A stretch of 13,873 bases of DNA from UBA7239 sp035456205 (GTDB lineage Bacteria > Pseudomonadota > Gammaproteobacteria > Pseudomonadales > UBA7239): assembly GCA_035456205.1 (NCBI GenBank), contig DATIDQ010000173.1, positions 1 to 13,873 of the forward strand, written 5' to 3'. Made by a program: the position numbers and the translations under genes. Positions within the stretch are counted from its first letter, which is position 1, and every line of letters starts with the position of its first letter. Under the pieces are notes generated by a model. That model searched no databases. It was given only the letters and a program-made list of their open reading frames with translations, and was not told the origin of the DNA. Shown here piece by piece: positions 1 to 6,583 of this stretch.

Positions 1-308
1 TCCACATCGCCTTGGTAACGCGGGATGAGGTGGATATGCAGATGCGGCACGGTCTGACCCGCTGCTGCGCCGTCGTTGATGCCGATGTTGAAGCTGTCTG
101 CGTCCGACAGCGTACTGCGCATCTCATCCAGCAACTCCAGCAGCGCGAGTTTTTCTTCCTGCGTCGCTTCAAAAAACGATGCGATATGTCGATACGGAAT
201 GATGAGCGTGTGGCCGGGAGCAACAGGAAAGGCATCGCGGATGGCGAATGCCTGTGCGTTCTGCGCGATGATGCGCTCGGGCGGTATCTGGCAGAACGGG
301 CACGGCAT
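1..308 (-). CDS. HIT family protein (histidine triad nucleotide hydrolase/transferase), 3' end outside the window
   Basis: The reverse strand from ATG at 308 reads openly for 102 codons to the window edge. It begins MPCPFCQIPPERIIAQNAQA and carries the histidine triad signature HLHIHLI at residues 89-95 (His89, His91, His93), inside QTVPHLHIHLIPRYQGD. A CPFC pair at residues 3-6 and His41 look like the zinc-site residues found in many HIT proteins. HIT proteins hydrolyse or transfer nucleoside monophosphate groups (Hint, Fhit and GalT branches); the exact substrate cannot be told here. Most small bacterial HIT proteins are about 110-150 residues, so most of this one is present. The start is supported by AGGAAG about 9 nt upstream. 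The gene is divergent from rpe, and its leader holds a perfect inverted repeat (341-362). Family assignment is firm; function is generic. Confidence 0.9.
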   Translation of the reverse strand, partial: MPCPFCQIPPERIIAQNAQAFAIRDAFPVAPGHTLIIPYRHIASFFEATQEEKLALLELLDEMRSTLSDADSFNIGINDGAAAGQTVPHLHIHLIPRYQGDV

Positions 309-340
309 GGGTGCGGGCTTCCTGTGGCTGGCTGCATCCT

Positions 341-362
341 GCAGGTGAACTCCATCACCTGC
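341..362. repeat. Perfect 8-bp inverted repeat in the HIT gene leader
   Basis: GCAGGTGA and TCACCTGC are perfect reverse complements separated by six bases (ACTCCA). The element overlaps the expected transcription start of the HIT gene. It could be a repressor operator or an RNA hairpin in the leader. It has no T-tract, so it is not a classic intrinsic terminator. Confidence 0.6.
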
Positions 363-364
363 GT

Positions 365-373
365 TTTATAACA
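365..373 (-). promoter_or_regulatory. Candidate extended -10 promoter for the HIT gene
   Basis: The reverse strand reads TGTTATAAA here, which fits an extended -10 element (TGn followed by TATAAA). No convincing -35 box lies 16-18 nt upstream, as is common for extended -10 promoters. Transcription would start near 358 and give a leader of about 50 nt containing the inverted repeat at 341-362. Prediction from motif only. Confidence 0.4.
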
Positions 374-435
374 CAGCCACGGTACGCACCGGCGAACTGC
401 GGGTAGAATGCGACTTTCATTACACGGGTTTCAGC

Positions 436-1104
436 ATGCGCGATTTCTGGATAGCCCCTTCCATTCTCTCTGCCGACTTCGCCCGTCTGGGTGAAGAGGT
501 GAATGCGGTTCTCGCAGCCGGTGCCGACGTGGTGCACTTCGACGTGATGGACAACCACTACGTGCCCAACCTCACCATCGGCCCGATGGTGTGCAAGGCG
601 CTACGCAACCACGGCATCACCGCACCGATTGATGTGCACCTGATGGTGAAACCGGTGGATCGCATCATCGGCGATTTCATCGAAGCCGGTGCCAGCATCA
701 TCACCTTCCACCCGGAAGCCTCTGAACATATCGACCGTTCACTGCAGCTCATTCGCGCCGGAGGTTGTAAAGCAGGGCTGGTGCTGAACCCCGCTACCTC
801 GCCGGACTGCCTGAAATACGTGATGGACAAGCTGGACATGATTTTGCTGATGTCGGTTAACCCGGGCTTCGGCGGCCAGTCTTTTATTCCATCCACGCTC
901 GACAAATTGCGCGAAGTGCGCGCACTGATCGACGCCAGTGGCTACAACATCCGTCTGGAAGTGGATGGTGGCGTGAGTGAAAAAAATATCGCAGAGATTG
1001 CCAAGGCGGGTGCAGATACCTTTGTCGCCGGCTCGGCTATTTTTGGCAAACCCGATTACAAAACTGTTATTGATGCCATGCGCACTGCATTGGCTACACA
1101 CTGA
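436..1104 (+). CDS. rpe: Ribulose-phosphate 3-epimerase
   Basis: This 222-residue TIM-barrel enzyme interconverts D-ribulose 5-phosphate and D-xylulose 5-phosphate in the pentose phosphate pathway (cytosolic). The N-terminus reads IAPSILSADFARLGEEV, typical of the family. The metal and catalytic residues are visible: His34 and Asp36 in HFDVMD, His68 in DVHLM and Asp177 in EVDGG. The phosphate-binding loop MSVNPGFGGQ is at residues 139-148 and a second Gly-rich loop, VAGSAIFG, at 197-204. Length matches the usual 220-230. The ATG at 436 is the natural family start, though the Shine-Dalgarno sequence is weak. A TAGAAT hexamer at 404-409 could be a -10 box, but no -35 box was found. A DUF385 gene follows after 15 nt, so the two are probably cotranscribed. 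In Pseudomonas, rpe usually precedes gph and trpE, which are absent here. Confidence 0.97.
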   Translation: MRDFWIAPSILSADFARLGEEVNAVLAAGADVVHFDVMDNHYVPNLTIGPMVCKALRNHGITAPIDVHLMVKPVDRIIGDFIEAGASIITFHPEASEHIDRSLQLIRAGGCKAGLVLNPATSPDCLKYVMDKLDMILLMSVNPGFGGQSFIPSTLDKLREVRALIDASGYNIRLEVDGGVSEKNIAEIAKAGADTFVAGSAIFGKPDYKTVIDAMRTALATH

Positions 1105-1119
1105 GCGGAGAAATTCACG

Positions 1120-1587
1120 ATGAAAGAAATCAAACCTTACAGTGAAGGCCAGGAAAAATTCGGATCATGGCTGATCAAGAACGTCGGCAAGTGGCAGGTG
1201 GCGGTTTACCGCGCTACTGGCGGCCGCGTGTGGAACAGATTTCTCGGCGCACCTGTTTCAATCCTGACCAGCATTGGCCACAAATCTGGCGAAGTACGCC
1301 GCACACCGTTATTGTTTCTGGAACAGGGCGAAAACGTGGTGATCGCTGCATCCAAAGGTGGCATGTCCAAACCGCCGGTGTGGATGTTCAATCTGAAAGC
1401 CAATGCGGATTGTGAAATCCAGATCGGTCCGCGCAATCGCTTGATGCGAGCGCGCATCGCCAATGAAGAAGAAGAAAAAGACTTGTGGCCAAAACTGACA
1501 GAAATCTATGCCGACTTTGATGAATATCGCGCGCGCACTGACGGTGTGCGACATATTCCTCTTTTTATTCTTGAGCCACGTCAATAA
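1120..1587 (+). CDS. Nitroreductase-family deazaflavin (F420)-dependent oxidoreductase, DUF385/Ddn-like
   Basis: The 155-residue product resembles mycobacterial Ddn-type split-barrel proteins (FDOR-A/DUF385), which use the deazaflavin cofactor F420H2 to reduce quinones and nitro compounds. Family landmarks are visible: GHKSGEVRRTPLLFL at 53-67 (Lys55-Ser-Gly, cofactor phosphate region), the ASKGG loop at 77-81, PPVWMFNLKAN at 85-95, a WPKL segment at 123-126 with Tyr130, and the C-terminal RHIPLFILEP. GGAG sits 9 nt before the ATG. The gene follows rpe by 15 nt, so it is likely in the same transcript. Its last 23 nt overlap, tail to tail, the end of the convergent membrane-protein gene. Use of F420 is inferred from family membership; F420 synthesis is not universal in Gammaproteobacteria and no fbi gene is in the window. 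A quinone-reductase role is a reasonable guess, not shown. Confidence 0.85.
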   Translation: MKEIKPYSEGQEKFGSWLIKNVGKWQVAVYRATGGRVWNRFLGAPVSILTSIGHKSGEVRRTPLLFLEQGENVVIAASKGGMSKPPVWMFNLKANADCEIQIGPRNRLMRARIANEEEEKDLWPKLTEIYADFDEYRARTDGVRHIPLFILEPRQ

Positions 1588-3232
1588 TCAATCGACACCA
1601 ATTGCCGCGATAGTCCTGCCCCCATGCCGGCAGACTATCCAGCGGCACGGATCGCGGCAGATGGATATACAACCGCCGCTGTTCCGGTTTCAACTGCGAT
1701 ACGGGCAGTAATAGTGGCCAATCGGATGACCTCACGTCACGCAGAAAAACTCCCCATCCATTCAAATGCGTTACCGCCGCAAAAGCTGTTCCGTAAAAAA
1801 GAATTTTTCCATCGTCACTGGCAAGATACAGACCAGATAGCGGCACTGTATTTTTCTGGCTTTCCTGCAACACATAATCAACAAACGTTCCTTTTGTTGT
1901 AGCCGATTGGCGCAGCAATTTCGCATAGCAATTTGTATCACTCGAGCCAACACGTTCTTCCTGCTGGTAATAAATATCCATCTGATTAGCGCGAAGATAG
2001 TCACTGCTGTTTTCCAGATTGGCTGACAGTCCTCTCAATGCATCCAGCCGTTGACTGGCAAAATGCTGGAAGTTGCCATTCAGTGCCACTGTTCTGGCCA
2101 ATGCCATTTTTTGCCCCATGTTGGAGGCCACGATGACAGAGGCCAGGCTACCTGCCAGCAAAAAAATGCAGACTGCTGCGCTCGCCACCCTGAATAATTG
2201 CACAGACAAAGGCAATAACTTCAACAACGCAAAATACCAGAGCGGCGCGATATAAACGTAGTAGCGCGATACATCGCCATCGATACCCATCAACTTGTAT
2301 CGACCCAATGTGATCGTGCAGGCAATCAGGAAAAAATAACAGAAAACATAATCTGACAATGTACCTGTGCGCCAGATAACACAACGCCAAGCACTGTGCG
2401 TCACTGCAAGCAGCATAATAAAACCCAACCAGCGAAAATCCCCCCAGGCGCTGAATGGATACGCCAGATATTGCAGCAACAGGTTCGGGGCATTCCAGAA
2501 AAACGGCTTGGGATCTTGCAAGATAAAACTGTCTGCCGCTTCCGGATTCAACAACCACGCCATCGCCAGTAAAAAAACGGCATAACCTGCCAGTGCCAGA
2601 CGGGGCATTTTTACACCAGAAAAAACCCGGATCAGCAACATAAAGCTGAAACCCGCTATAGCAGCAATACTGGCACCGCATGACAAAGCCGATAGCAATA
2701 ACAATAGTGCAGGAAAAAACAGACGGTCGGGCGATCGGTCATACGCAATAAATGCAAGCAGCGCAAAAAAAACCGACAGGTAATATTGCAACAAGGATTC
2801 CCAATTGATAACAAACGTCTGGAATCCGTTAAAAAACAGCAGCAGTGCCAGCACAACACAGATAACCGGCCGCTGACAATCACGGATAGCGATATAGATT
2901 GTGCACAAGCAGCAGAGCACAAGAACAAGAAATGATGCTGTGTGGGTAAAACGCCCCGACGCGCCAAAAAAATGGAAATCGATCCAGAATCCCAGTTTGG
3001 GTAGCGCAATAATATGCACCAGCGCGTATTTCCTGAGCAATTCGCGCGCAATATCTGCAAGGCTCATTTCGCCCAATAGTTGATACGCCGGCAAGGTGTC
3101 CCACATTTCACCGAAAATACCATCAACGTGGACTAACCATTGCCAGTAAACCGCCAGCGCTATCCAGCCGATAGAAAACCACCACAGCCAACCGGGTAGA
3201 TTGCGCAGGAAATATCCGTTTTCACTGCGCAT
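1565..3232 (-). CDS. Polytopic inner-membrane protein with C-terminal soluble domain, function unknown (possibly GT-C glycosyltransferase-like)
   Basis: I do not recognise a named family. The ATG at 3232 gives 555 residues and lies 11 nt after the thrC stop, with TAAGG overlapping that stop as a ribosome site. A longer reading from 3310 would overlap thrC by 67 nt and is less likely. About ten hydrophobic segments span residues 10 to 370. A long first extracytoplasmic loop (about 34-98) carries acidic residues in GEMWDTLP and an IIALPKLGFWIDFHFF stretch. A GRYK...SRYY segment lies near 310-325. About 185 C-terminal residues are soluble. A first loop with acidic residues plus a later SRY motif recalls uncharacterised GT-C-like membrane proteins (catalytic Asp/Glu in loop 1, lipid-linked sugar donors), but this rests on pattern memory. 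Last gene of the hom-thrC transcript; its role there is unclear. Confidence 0.75.
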   Translation of the reverse strand: MRSENGYFLRNLPGWLWWFSIGWIALAVYWQWLVHVDGIFGEMWDTLPAYQLLGEMSLADIARELLRKYALVHIIALPKLGFWIDFHFFGASGRFTHTASFLVLVLCCLCTIYIAIRDCQRPVICVVLALLLFFNGFQTFVINWESLLQYYLSVFFALLAFIAYDRSPDRLFFPALLLLLSALSCGASIAAIAGFSFMLLIRVFSGVKMPRLALAGYAVFLLAMAWLLNPEAADSFILQDPKPFFWNAPNLLLQYLAYPFSAWGDFRWLGFIMLLAVTHSAWRCVIWRTGTLSDYVFCYFFLIACTITLGRYKLMGIDGDVSRYYVYIAPLWYFALLKLLPLSVQLFRVASAAVCIFLLAGSLASVIVASNMGQKMALARTVALNGNFQHFASQRLDALRGLSANLENSSDYLRANQMDIYYQQEERVGSSDTNCYAKLLRQSATTKGTFVDYVLQESQKNTVPLSGLYLASDDGKILFYGTAFAAVTHLNGWGVFLRDVRSSDWPLLLPVSQLKPEQRRLYIHLPRSVPLDSLPAWGQDYRGNWCRLIIDVAQE

Positions 3233-3243
3233 CCTGTGCAACC

Positions 3244-4638
3244 TTATGGACGAATATTCGCCGTCATGAACTGCTGTACCGCCTGTAAATCTTTTGGCAA
3301 TACAGCACAACGCTCTTCACGCTCGAACAGGTCTTTCATATGCAAAGGCAATGGCGGATCTTGCAGATAACCGGCTTTGCGCACGGCTTCCGGAAACTTG
3401 GCGGGATGCGCAGTTGCCAGCGTAATGACGGGTAACGTTTTTGATTGCTTACACTGGCGCGCCGCTTCCACACCAATCGCAGAATGCGGATCGAGCAAGT
3501 ATTCGCTTTCTGCCAGCACATCCGCAATGGTTTTGCAGGTTTGCACATCATCCACGGCAAGACTGGCGAACAGTTCACGCGCTTTGGCAAAACGTGACGC
3601 ATCAATCGACACCGCACCGTTTTTGAAATCGGCCATCAACTTGTCAATCGCCGCACCATCACGATCGTGCAACTCGAACAGCATGCGCTCGAAGTTGCTG
3701 GAAATCATGATGTCCATACTCGGTGACAATGTGTGCATCAACTCGGTTTTTTCCAGTTTGTTGCCGCTCATGAAGCGGTGCAGGATATCGTTGCGGTTGG
3801 TGGCGATAATCAGCTGCGCTATCGGCAAGCCCATACGTTTCGCCACATAGCCGGCAAAAATATCGCCGAAGTTTCCGGTCGGTACCGAAAACTGCATGGC
3901 GCGATGCGGGCCACCCAGTTGCACGGCGGCGTAAAAGTAATACACCACTTGCGCCATGATGCGCGCCCAGTTGATCGAGTTCACTGCGACCAACGGTTTG
4001 CCGTTCAGGAAAGATTGATCCGCAAACGAATCTTTCACCATCTGCTGGCAATCATCAAAATTGCCCTGCACGGCGATGTTATGGATATTCGGCGCGAGTA
4101 CTGTGGTCATCTGGCGACGTTGTACATCCGACACGCGTTGATGCGGATGCAGGATAAAAATATCGATATTTTCACAGCGACGACAACCTTCAATCGCGGC
4201 AGAACCGGTATCACCGGAAGTCGCCCCCATAATCACGACGCGCTCATGGCGTTTTGCTAACACCGCATCCAGCAGTCTGCCCAGCAATTGCAGCGCGACA
4301 TCTTTGAACGCCAGTGTCGGGCCATGGAACAATTCCAGCACCCATTCATTGCTGCCCAGTTGCACCAAAGGCGTGACAGCCGGATGGCGGAAGGTGGTGT
4401 AGGTATCGCGAATAATCGCTTCCAGTTCTGCTTGCGGAATACAGCCAGCCACAAACGGGGAAATCACTTTTATCGCCACATCGCTGTAAGACAAACCGGC
4501 CCACGATGCAATTTCATCATGCGAAAATTGTGGATACGTTTCCGGCACATACAAGCCGCCGTCACTGGCCAGACCCGCCAGCAATACTTCTTCAAAATTC
4601 AATACCGGCGCTTTGCCGCGTGTGCTGACATATTTCAT
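3244..4638 (-). CDS. thrC: Threonine synthase
   Basis: The product has 464 residues, the length of the larger proteobacterial/yeast-type threonine synthase. It converts O-phospho-L-homoserine to L-threonine with pyridoxal phosphate, the last step of threonine synthesis. The N-terminus MKYVSTRGKAPVLNFEEVLL is typical. The PLP Schiff-base lysine is Lys112 in GPTLAFKDVALQ, and the PLP phosphate loop SGDTG is at 141-145. The ATG at 4638 lies 3 nt after the hom stop, so the pair is translationally close-coupled. The stop (TAA at 3244-3246) is 11 nt before the next gene, a membrane protein. The gene is intact, with base composition like its neighbours. Confidence 0.97.
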   Translation of the reverse strand: MKYVSTRGKAPVLNFEEVLLAGLASDGGLYVPETYPQFSHDEIASWAGLSYSDVAIKVISPFVAGCIPQAELEAIIRDTYTTFRHPAVTPLVQLGSNEWVLELFHGPTLAFKDVALQLLGRLLDAVLAKRHERVVIMGATSGDTGSAAIEGCRRCENIDIFILHPHQRVSDVQRRQMTTVLAPNIHNIAVQGNFDDCQQMVKDSFADQSFLNGKPLVAVNSINWARIMAQVVYYFYAAVQLGGPHRAMQFSVPTGNFGDIFAGYVAKRMGLPIAQLIIATNRNDILHRFMSGNKLEKTELMHTLSPSMDIMISSNFERMLFELHDRDGAAIDKLMADFKNGAVSIDASRFAKARELFASLAVDDVQTCKTIADVLAESEYLLDPHSAIGVEAARQCKQSKTLPVITLATAHPAKFPEAVRKAGYLQDPPLPLHMKDLFEREERCAVLPKDLQAVQQFMTANIRP

Positions 4639-4641
4639 CGT

Positions 4642-5949
4642 TCAGGTTCCCAATGTTTCCACACGTAGCTTCACCACTGGCGTCGCCACAAAATCTTTCG
4701 CTTCAATTTCACCAATCACCGAGTTAATCACTTTTTCCTGCACGACATTGGTGATCAATACGATACTGACTTGTGTTTCACCGCGATGTGGCTCTTTCTG
4801 GATAATCGCCTCAATGCTGACACCGGCTTTACTCAGCACCTGCGTCAATTCCGACATCACACCCGGCTTGTCTGCCACCACAATGCGCAAGTAATACGCT
4901 GAATAAATATTTTCTATCGGCAGGATCGGGCGCGCACGAATCGCAGACGGCACAAAACCCATGTACGGCACAGGCAAATGGTTATCGTGCGCCACTGCGC
5001 GCGCGACATCGACAATATCGGCAATCACCGCAGAAGCAGTCGGTTCACTGCCAGCACCCGCACCACTGTAAATGGTCGAACCCACGGCATCGCCCATCAC
5101 CATCACGGCATTTTTTGCACCATCCACTTTGGCGATCAGGCTATCTTCCGGCACCAGGGTCGGATTCACACGCAGCTCAACACCCTCATCGCTTTCACGT
5201 GCGATACCCAGATGCTTGATGCGATAACCGAGATCTTCGGCATAACGAATATCTTCCAGCGTGATTTTTGTAATGCCTTCGGTGTAGATGCGCTCGATTT
5301 CCAGCGGCATACCAAACGCAATGGAGGCGAGAATCACCAGTTTGTGCGCAGCGTCGATGCCTTCCACATCAAAAGTCGGATCGGCTTCTGCATAACCGAG
5401 TGCTTGCGCTTCTTTCAACACATCATCAAACGCGCGGCCTTTGTCGCGCATTTCCGTGAGAATAAAATTGGTGGTGCCATTGATAATACCGGCAACCCAT
5501 TCAATGCGATTGGATACCAGGCCATCGCGCAGCGCCTTGATAATCGGAATACCGCCAGCCACTGCCGCTTCATAAGCCACAGCCACTTTTTTCTCGGCAG
5601 CCGCTGCAAAAATTTCTGCGCCATGATGCGCGATCAGGGCTTTGTTGGCAGTGACAACATGCTTGCCTTTATTAATGGCTGCCAGCACCAGATCACGTGC
5701 GGTATCGGTGCCGCCGATCAGTTCCACCACGATATCAACAGCAGGATCGTCCAGCACAGCAAAAATATCGCGATTCACTTTTACGTCAGAGGTATCGCAA
5801 CCTTCGCGATCACGGCGCGCACCGATGTGGATGATTTTGACTTCACACCCCGCGCGCGCATTGATCAATTCGGCGTTGCGCGCCATCACGTTGAATACAC
5901 CACTGCCCACGGTACCGAGGCCGCACAAACCCACTGTTACTTTTTTCAC
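4642..5949 (-). CDS. hom: Homoserine dehydrogenase (monofunctional, with ACT domain)
   Basis: The enzyme reduces L-aspartate 4-semialdehyde to L-homoserine with NAD(P)H, the branch point to threonine and methionine. From the GTG at 5949 it has 435 residues, starting VKKVTVGLCGLGTVGSG like Pseudomonas Hom (MKPVKVGICGLGTVG). An in-frame GTG at 5967 would add six residues, but GGAG at 5955-5958 is 5 nt before 5949 and supports the shorter form. The dinucleotide loop GLGTVG is at 10-15 and TANK at 100-103. The family signature from ADPTFD to the catalytic lysine of AAHK is at 189-203. A C-terminal ACT domain begins at YYLRIVVADKPGV (about 352), suggesting threonine feedback control. It is a stand-alone enzyme, not fused to aspartokinase as in E. 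coli ThrA. First gene of the hom-thrC-membrane protein unit. Confidence 0.96.
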   Translation of the reverse strand: MKKVTVGLCGLGTVGSGVFNVMARNAELINARAGCEVKIIHIGARRDREGCDTSDVKVNRDIFAVLDDPAVDIVVELIGGTDTARDLVLAAINKGKHVVTANKALIAHHGAEIFAAAAEKKVAVAYEAAVAGGIPIIKALRDGLVSNRIEWVAGIINGTTNFILTEMRDKGRAFDDVLKEAQALGYAEADPTFDVEGIDAAHKLVILASIAFGMPLEIERIYTEGITKITLEDIRYAEDLGYRIKHLGIARESDEGVELRVNPTLVPEDSLIAKVDGAKNAVMVMGDAVGSTIYSGAGAGSEPTASAVIADIVDVARAVAHDNHLPVPYMGFVPSAIRARPILPIENIYSAYYLRIVVADKPGVMSELTQVLSKAGVSIEAIIQKEPHRGETQVSIVLITNVVQEKVINSVIGEIEAKDFVATPVVKLRVETLGT

Positions 5950-5984
5950 AAACACTCCAGCCAGCACACTTAAAACAGGCCGAC

Positions 5985-5990
5985 ATTGTA
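5985..5990 (-). promoter_or_regulatory. Candidate -10 box for the hom-thrC unit
   Basis: The reverse strand reads TACAAT, five of six matches to TATAAT, about 35 nt upstream of the hom GTG. The matching -35 region is poor and overlaps the direct repeat at 5991-6013, so an activator may be needed. The 88-nt gap between regA and hom makes a promoter here plausible. Confidence 0.4.
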
Positions 5991-6013
5991 GCTTATGAGA
6001 TCAGGGCTTATGA
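5991..6013. repeat. Direct repeat GCTTATGA-N7-GCTTATGA upstream of hom
   Basis: Two identical octamers (5991-5998 and 6006-6013) have a 15-bp period and lie immediately upstream of the candidate hom -10 box. Tandem half-sites just upstream of a weak promoter are typical of response-regulator or other activator sites. No known binding motif is recognised. Confidence 0.5.
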
Positions 6014-6037
6014 CATCAGCGTGCCATCAACGTACTC

Positions 6038-6574
6038 TCAACGTAAGACGGGCTTTTTGGCCAGCTTGCGTTGCAAAGTGCGGCGGTGCATACCCAGTGC
6101 ACGCGCTGTGGCAGAGATATTCTGCTCATGCTCGGCCAATACCCGCTGGATATGCTCCCATTCCAGCCTATCCACCGAGAGTGGCTGCCCCGCTACCGGC
6201 TCCTCTTCGTTCGGCTCTGCTTTCAGCAAAGCCTGCAGGATGGTATCGGTATCGGCGGGTTTGCACAGGTAGTTAACGGCGCCGAGTTTGACGGCCTGCA
6301 CGGCGGTCTGGATGCTGGCATAACCGGTCAGGATCAGGATTTGCAGGTCTGGCAGCGCCGCTAACAGCTCGGGAATCAGCGGCAGACTGGATTCCTGTGC
6401 CAGTTTGAGATCAAGGATAGCGTGGCTAAAGCGCTGGCCCGACAAGCGCAAACGCGCCTGCTCAAGATCGGCCGCCAAAGTCACAGCGTGTCCGCGCCGC
6501 TGCAACGAACGCACCAGAACACTGGCAAAAACCTCGTCGTCTTCTACCAGCAAAATATCCAGCATTTCACTCAT
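6038..6574 (-). CDS. regA: RegA/PrrA/RoxR-type response regulator
   Basis: This 178-residue DNA-binding response regulator has a receiver domain (about 5-120) with the acidic pocket at Glu11-Asp12-Asp13, phospho-acceptor Asp55 (AILDLKLA), Thr83 and Lys105 (CKPAD). A short linker leads to a C-terminal Fis-type helix-turn-helix at 152-171 (NISATARALG followed by MHRRTLQRKL). This two-domain layout without a sigma-54 ATPase module is diagnostic of the RegA/PrrA/ActR/RoxR group, which controls respiration, redox balance and carbon or nitrogen metabolism. The ATG at 6574 follows the regB stop by 9 nt, with GAGG in the gap, so kinase and regulator are cotranscribed. Length is close to the family's usual 180-185. 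Targets cannot be read here. Confidence 0.92.
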   Translation of the reverse strand: MSEMLDILLVEDDEVFASVLVRSLQRRGHAVTLAADLEQARLRLSGQRFSHAILDLKLAQESSLPLIPELLAALPDLQILILTGYASIQTAVQAVKLGAVNYLCKPADTDTILQALLKAEPNEEEPVAGQPLSVDRLEWEHIQRVLAEHEQNISATARALGMHRRTLQRKLAKKPVLR

Positions 6575-6583
6575 TCATCACCC

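Noticed and set aside
3233..3310. Longer start for the membrane protein, overlapping thrC
   Set aside because: The ATG at 3232 has a ribosome site at the thrC stop and normal operon spacing; the extra 26 residues look like thrC read in another frame.
4978..5973. Long open frame (331 codons) on the plus strand opposite hom
   Set aside because: Its product is rich in His, Thr and Phe with no recognisable family, and it lies wholly antisense to the conserved hom gene. It is a shadow of hom codon usage.
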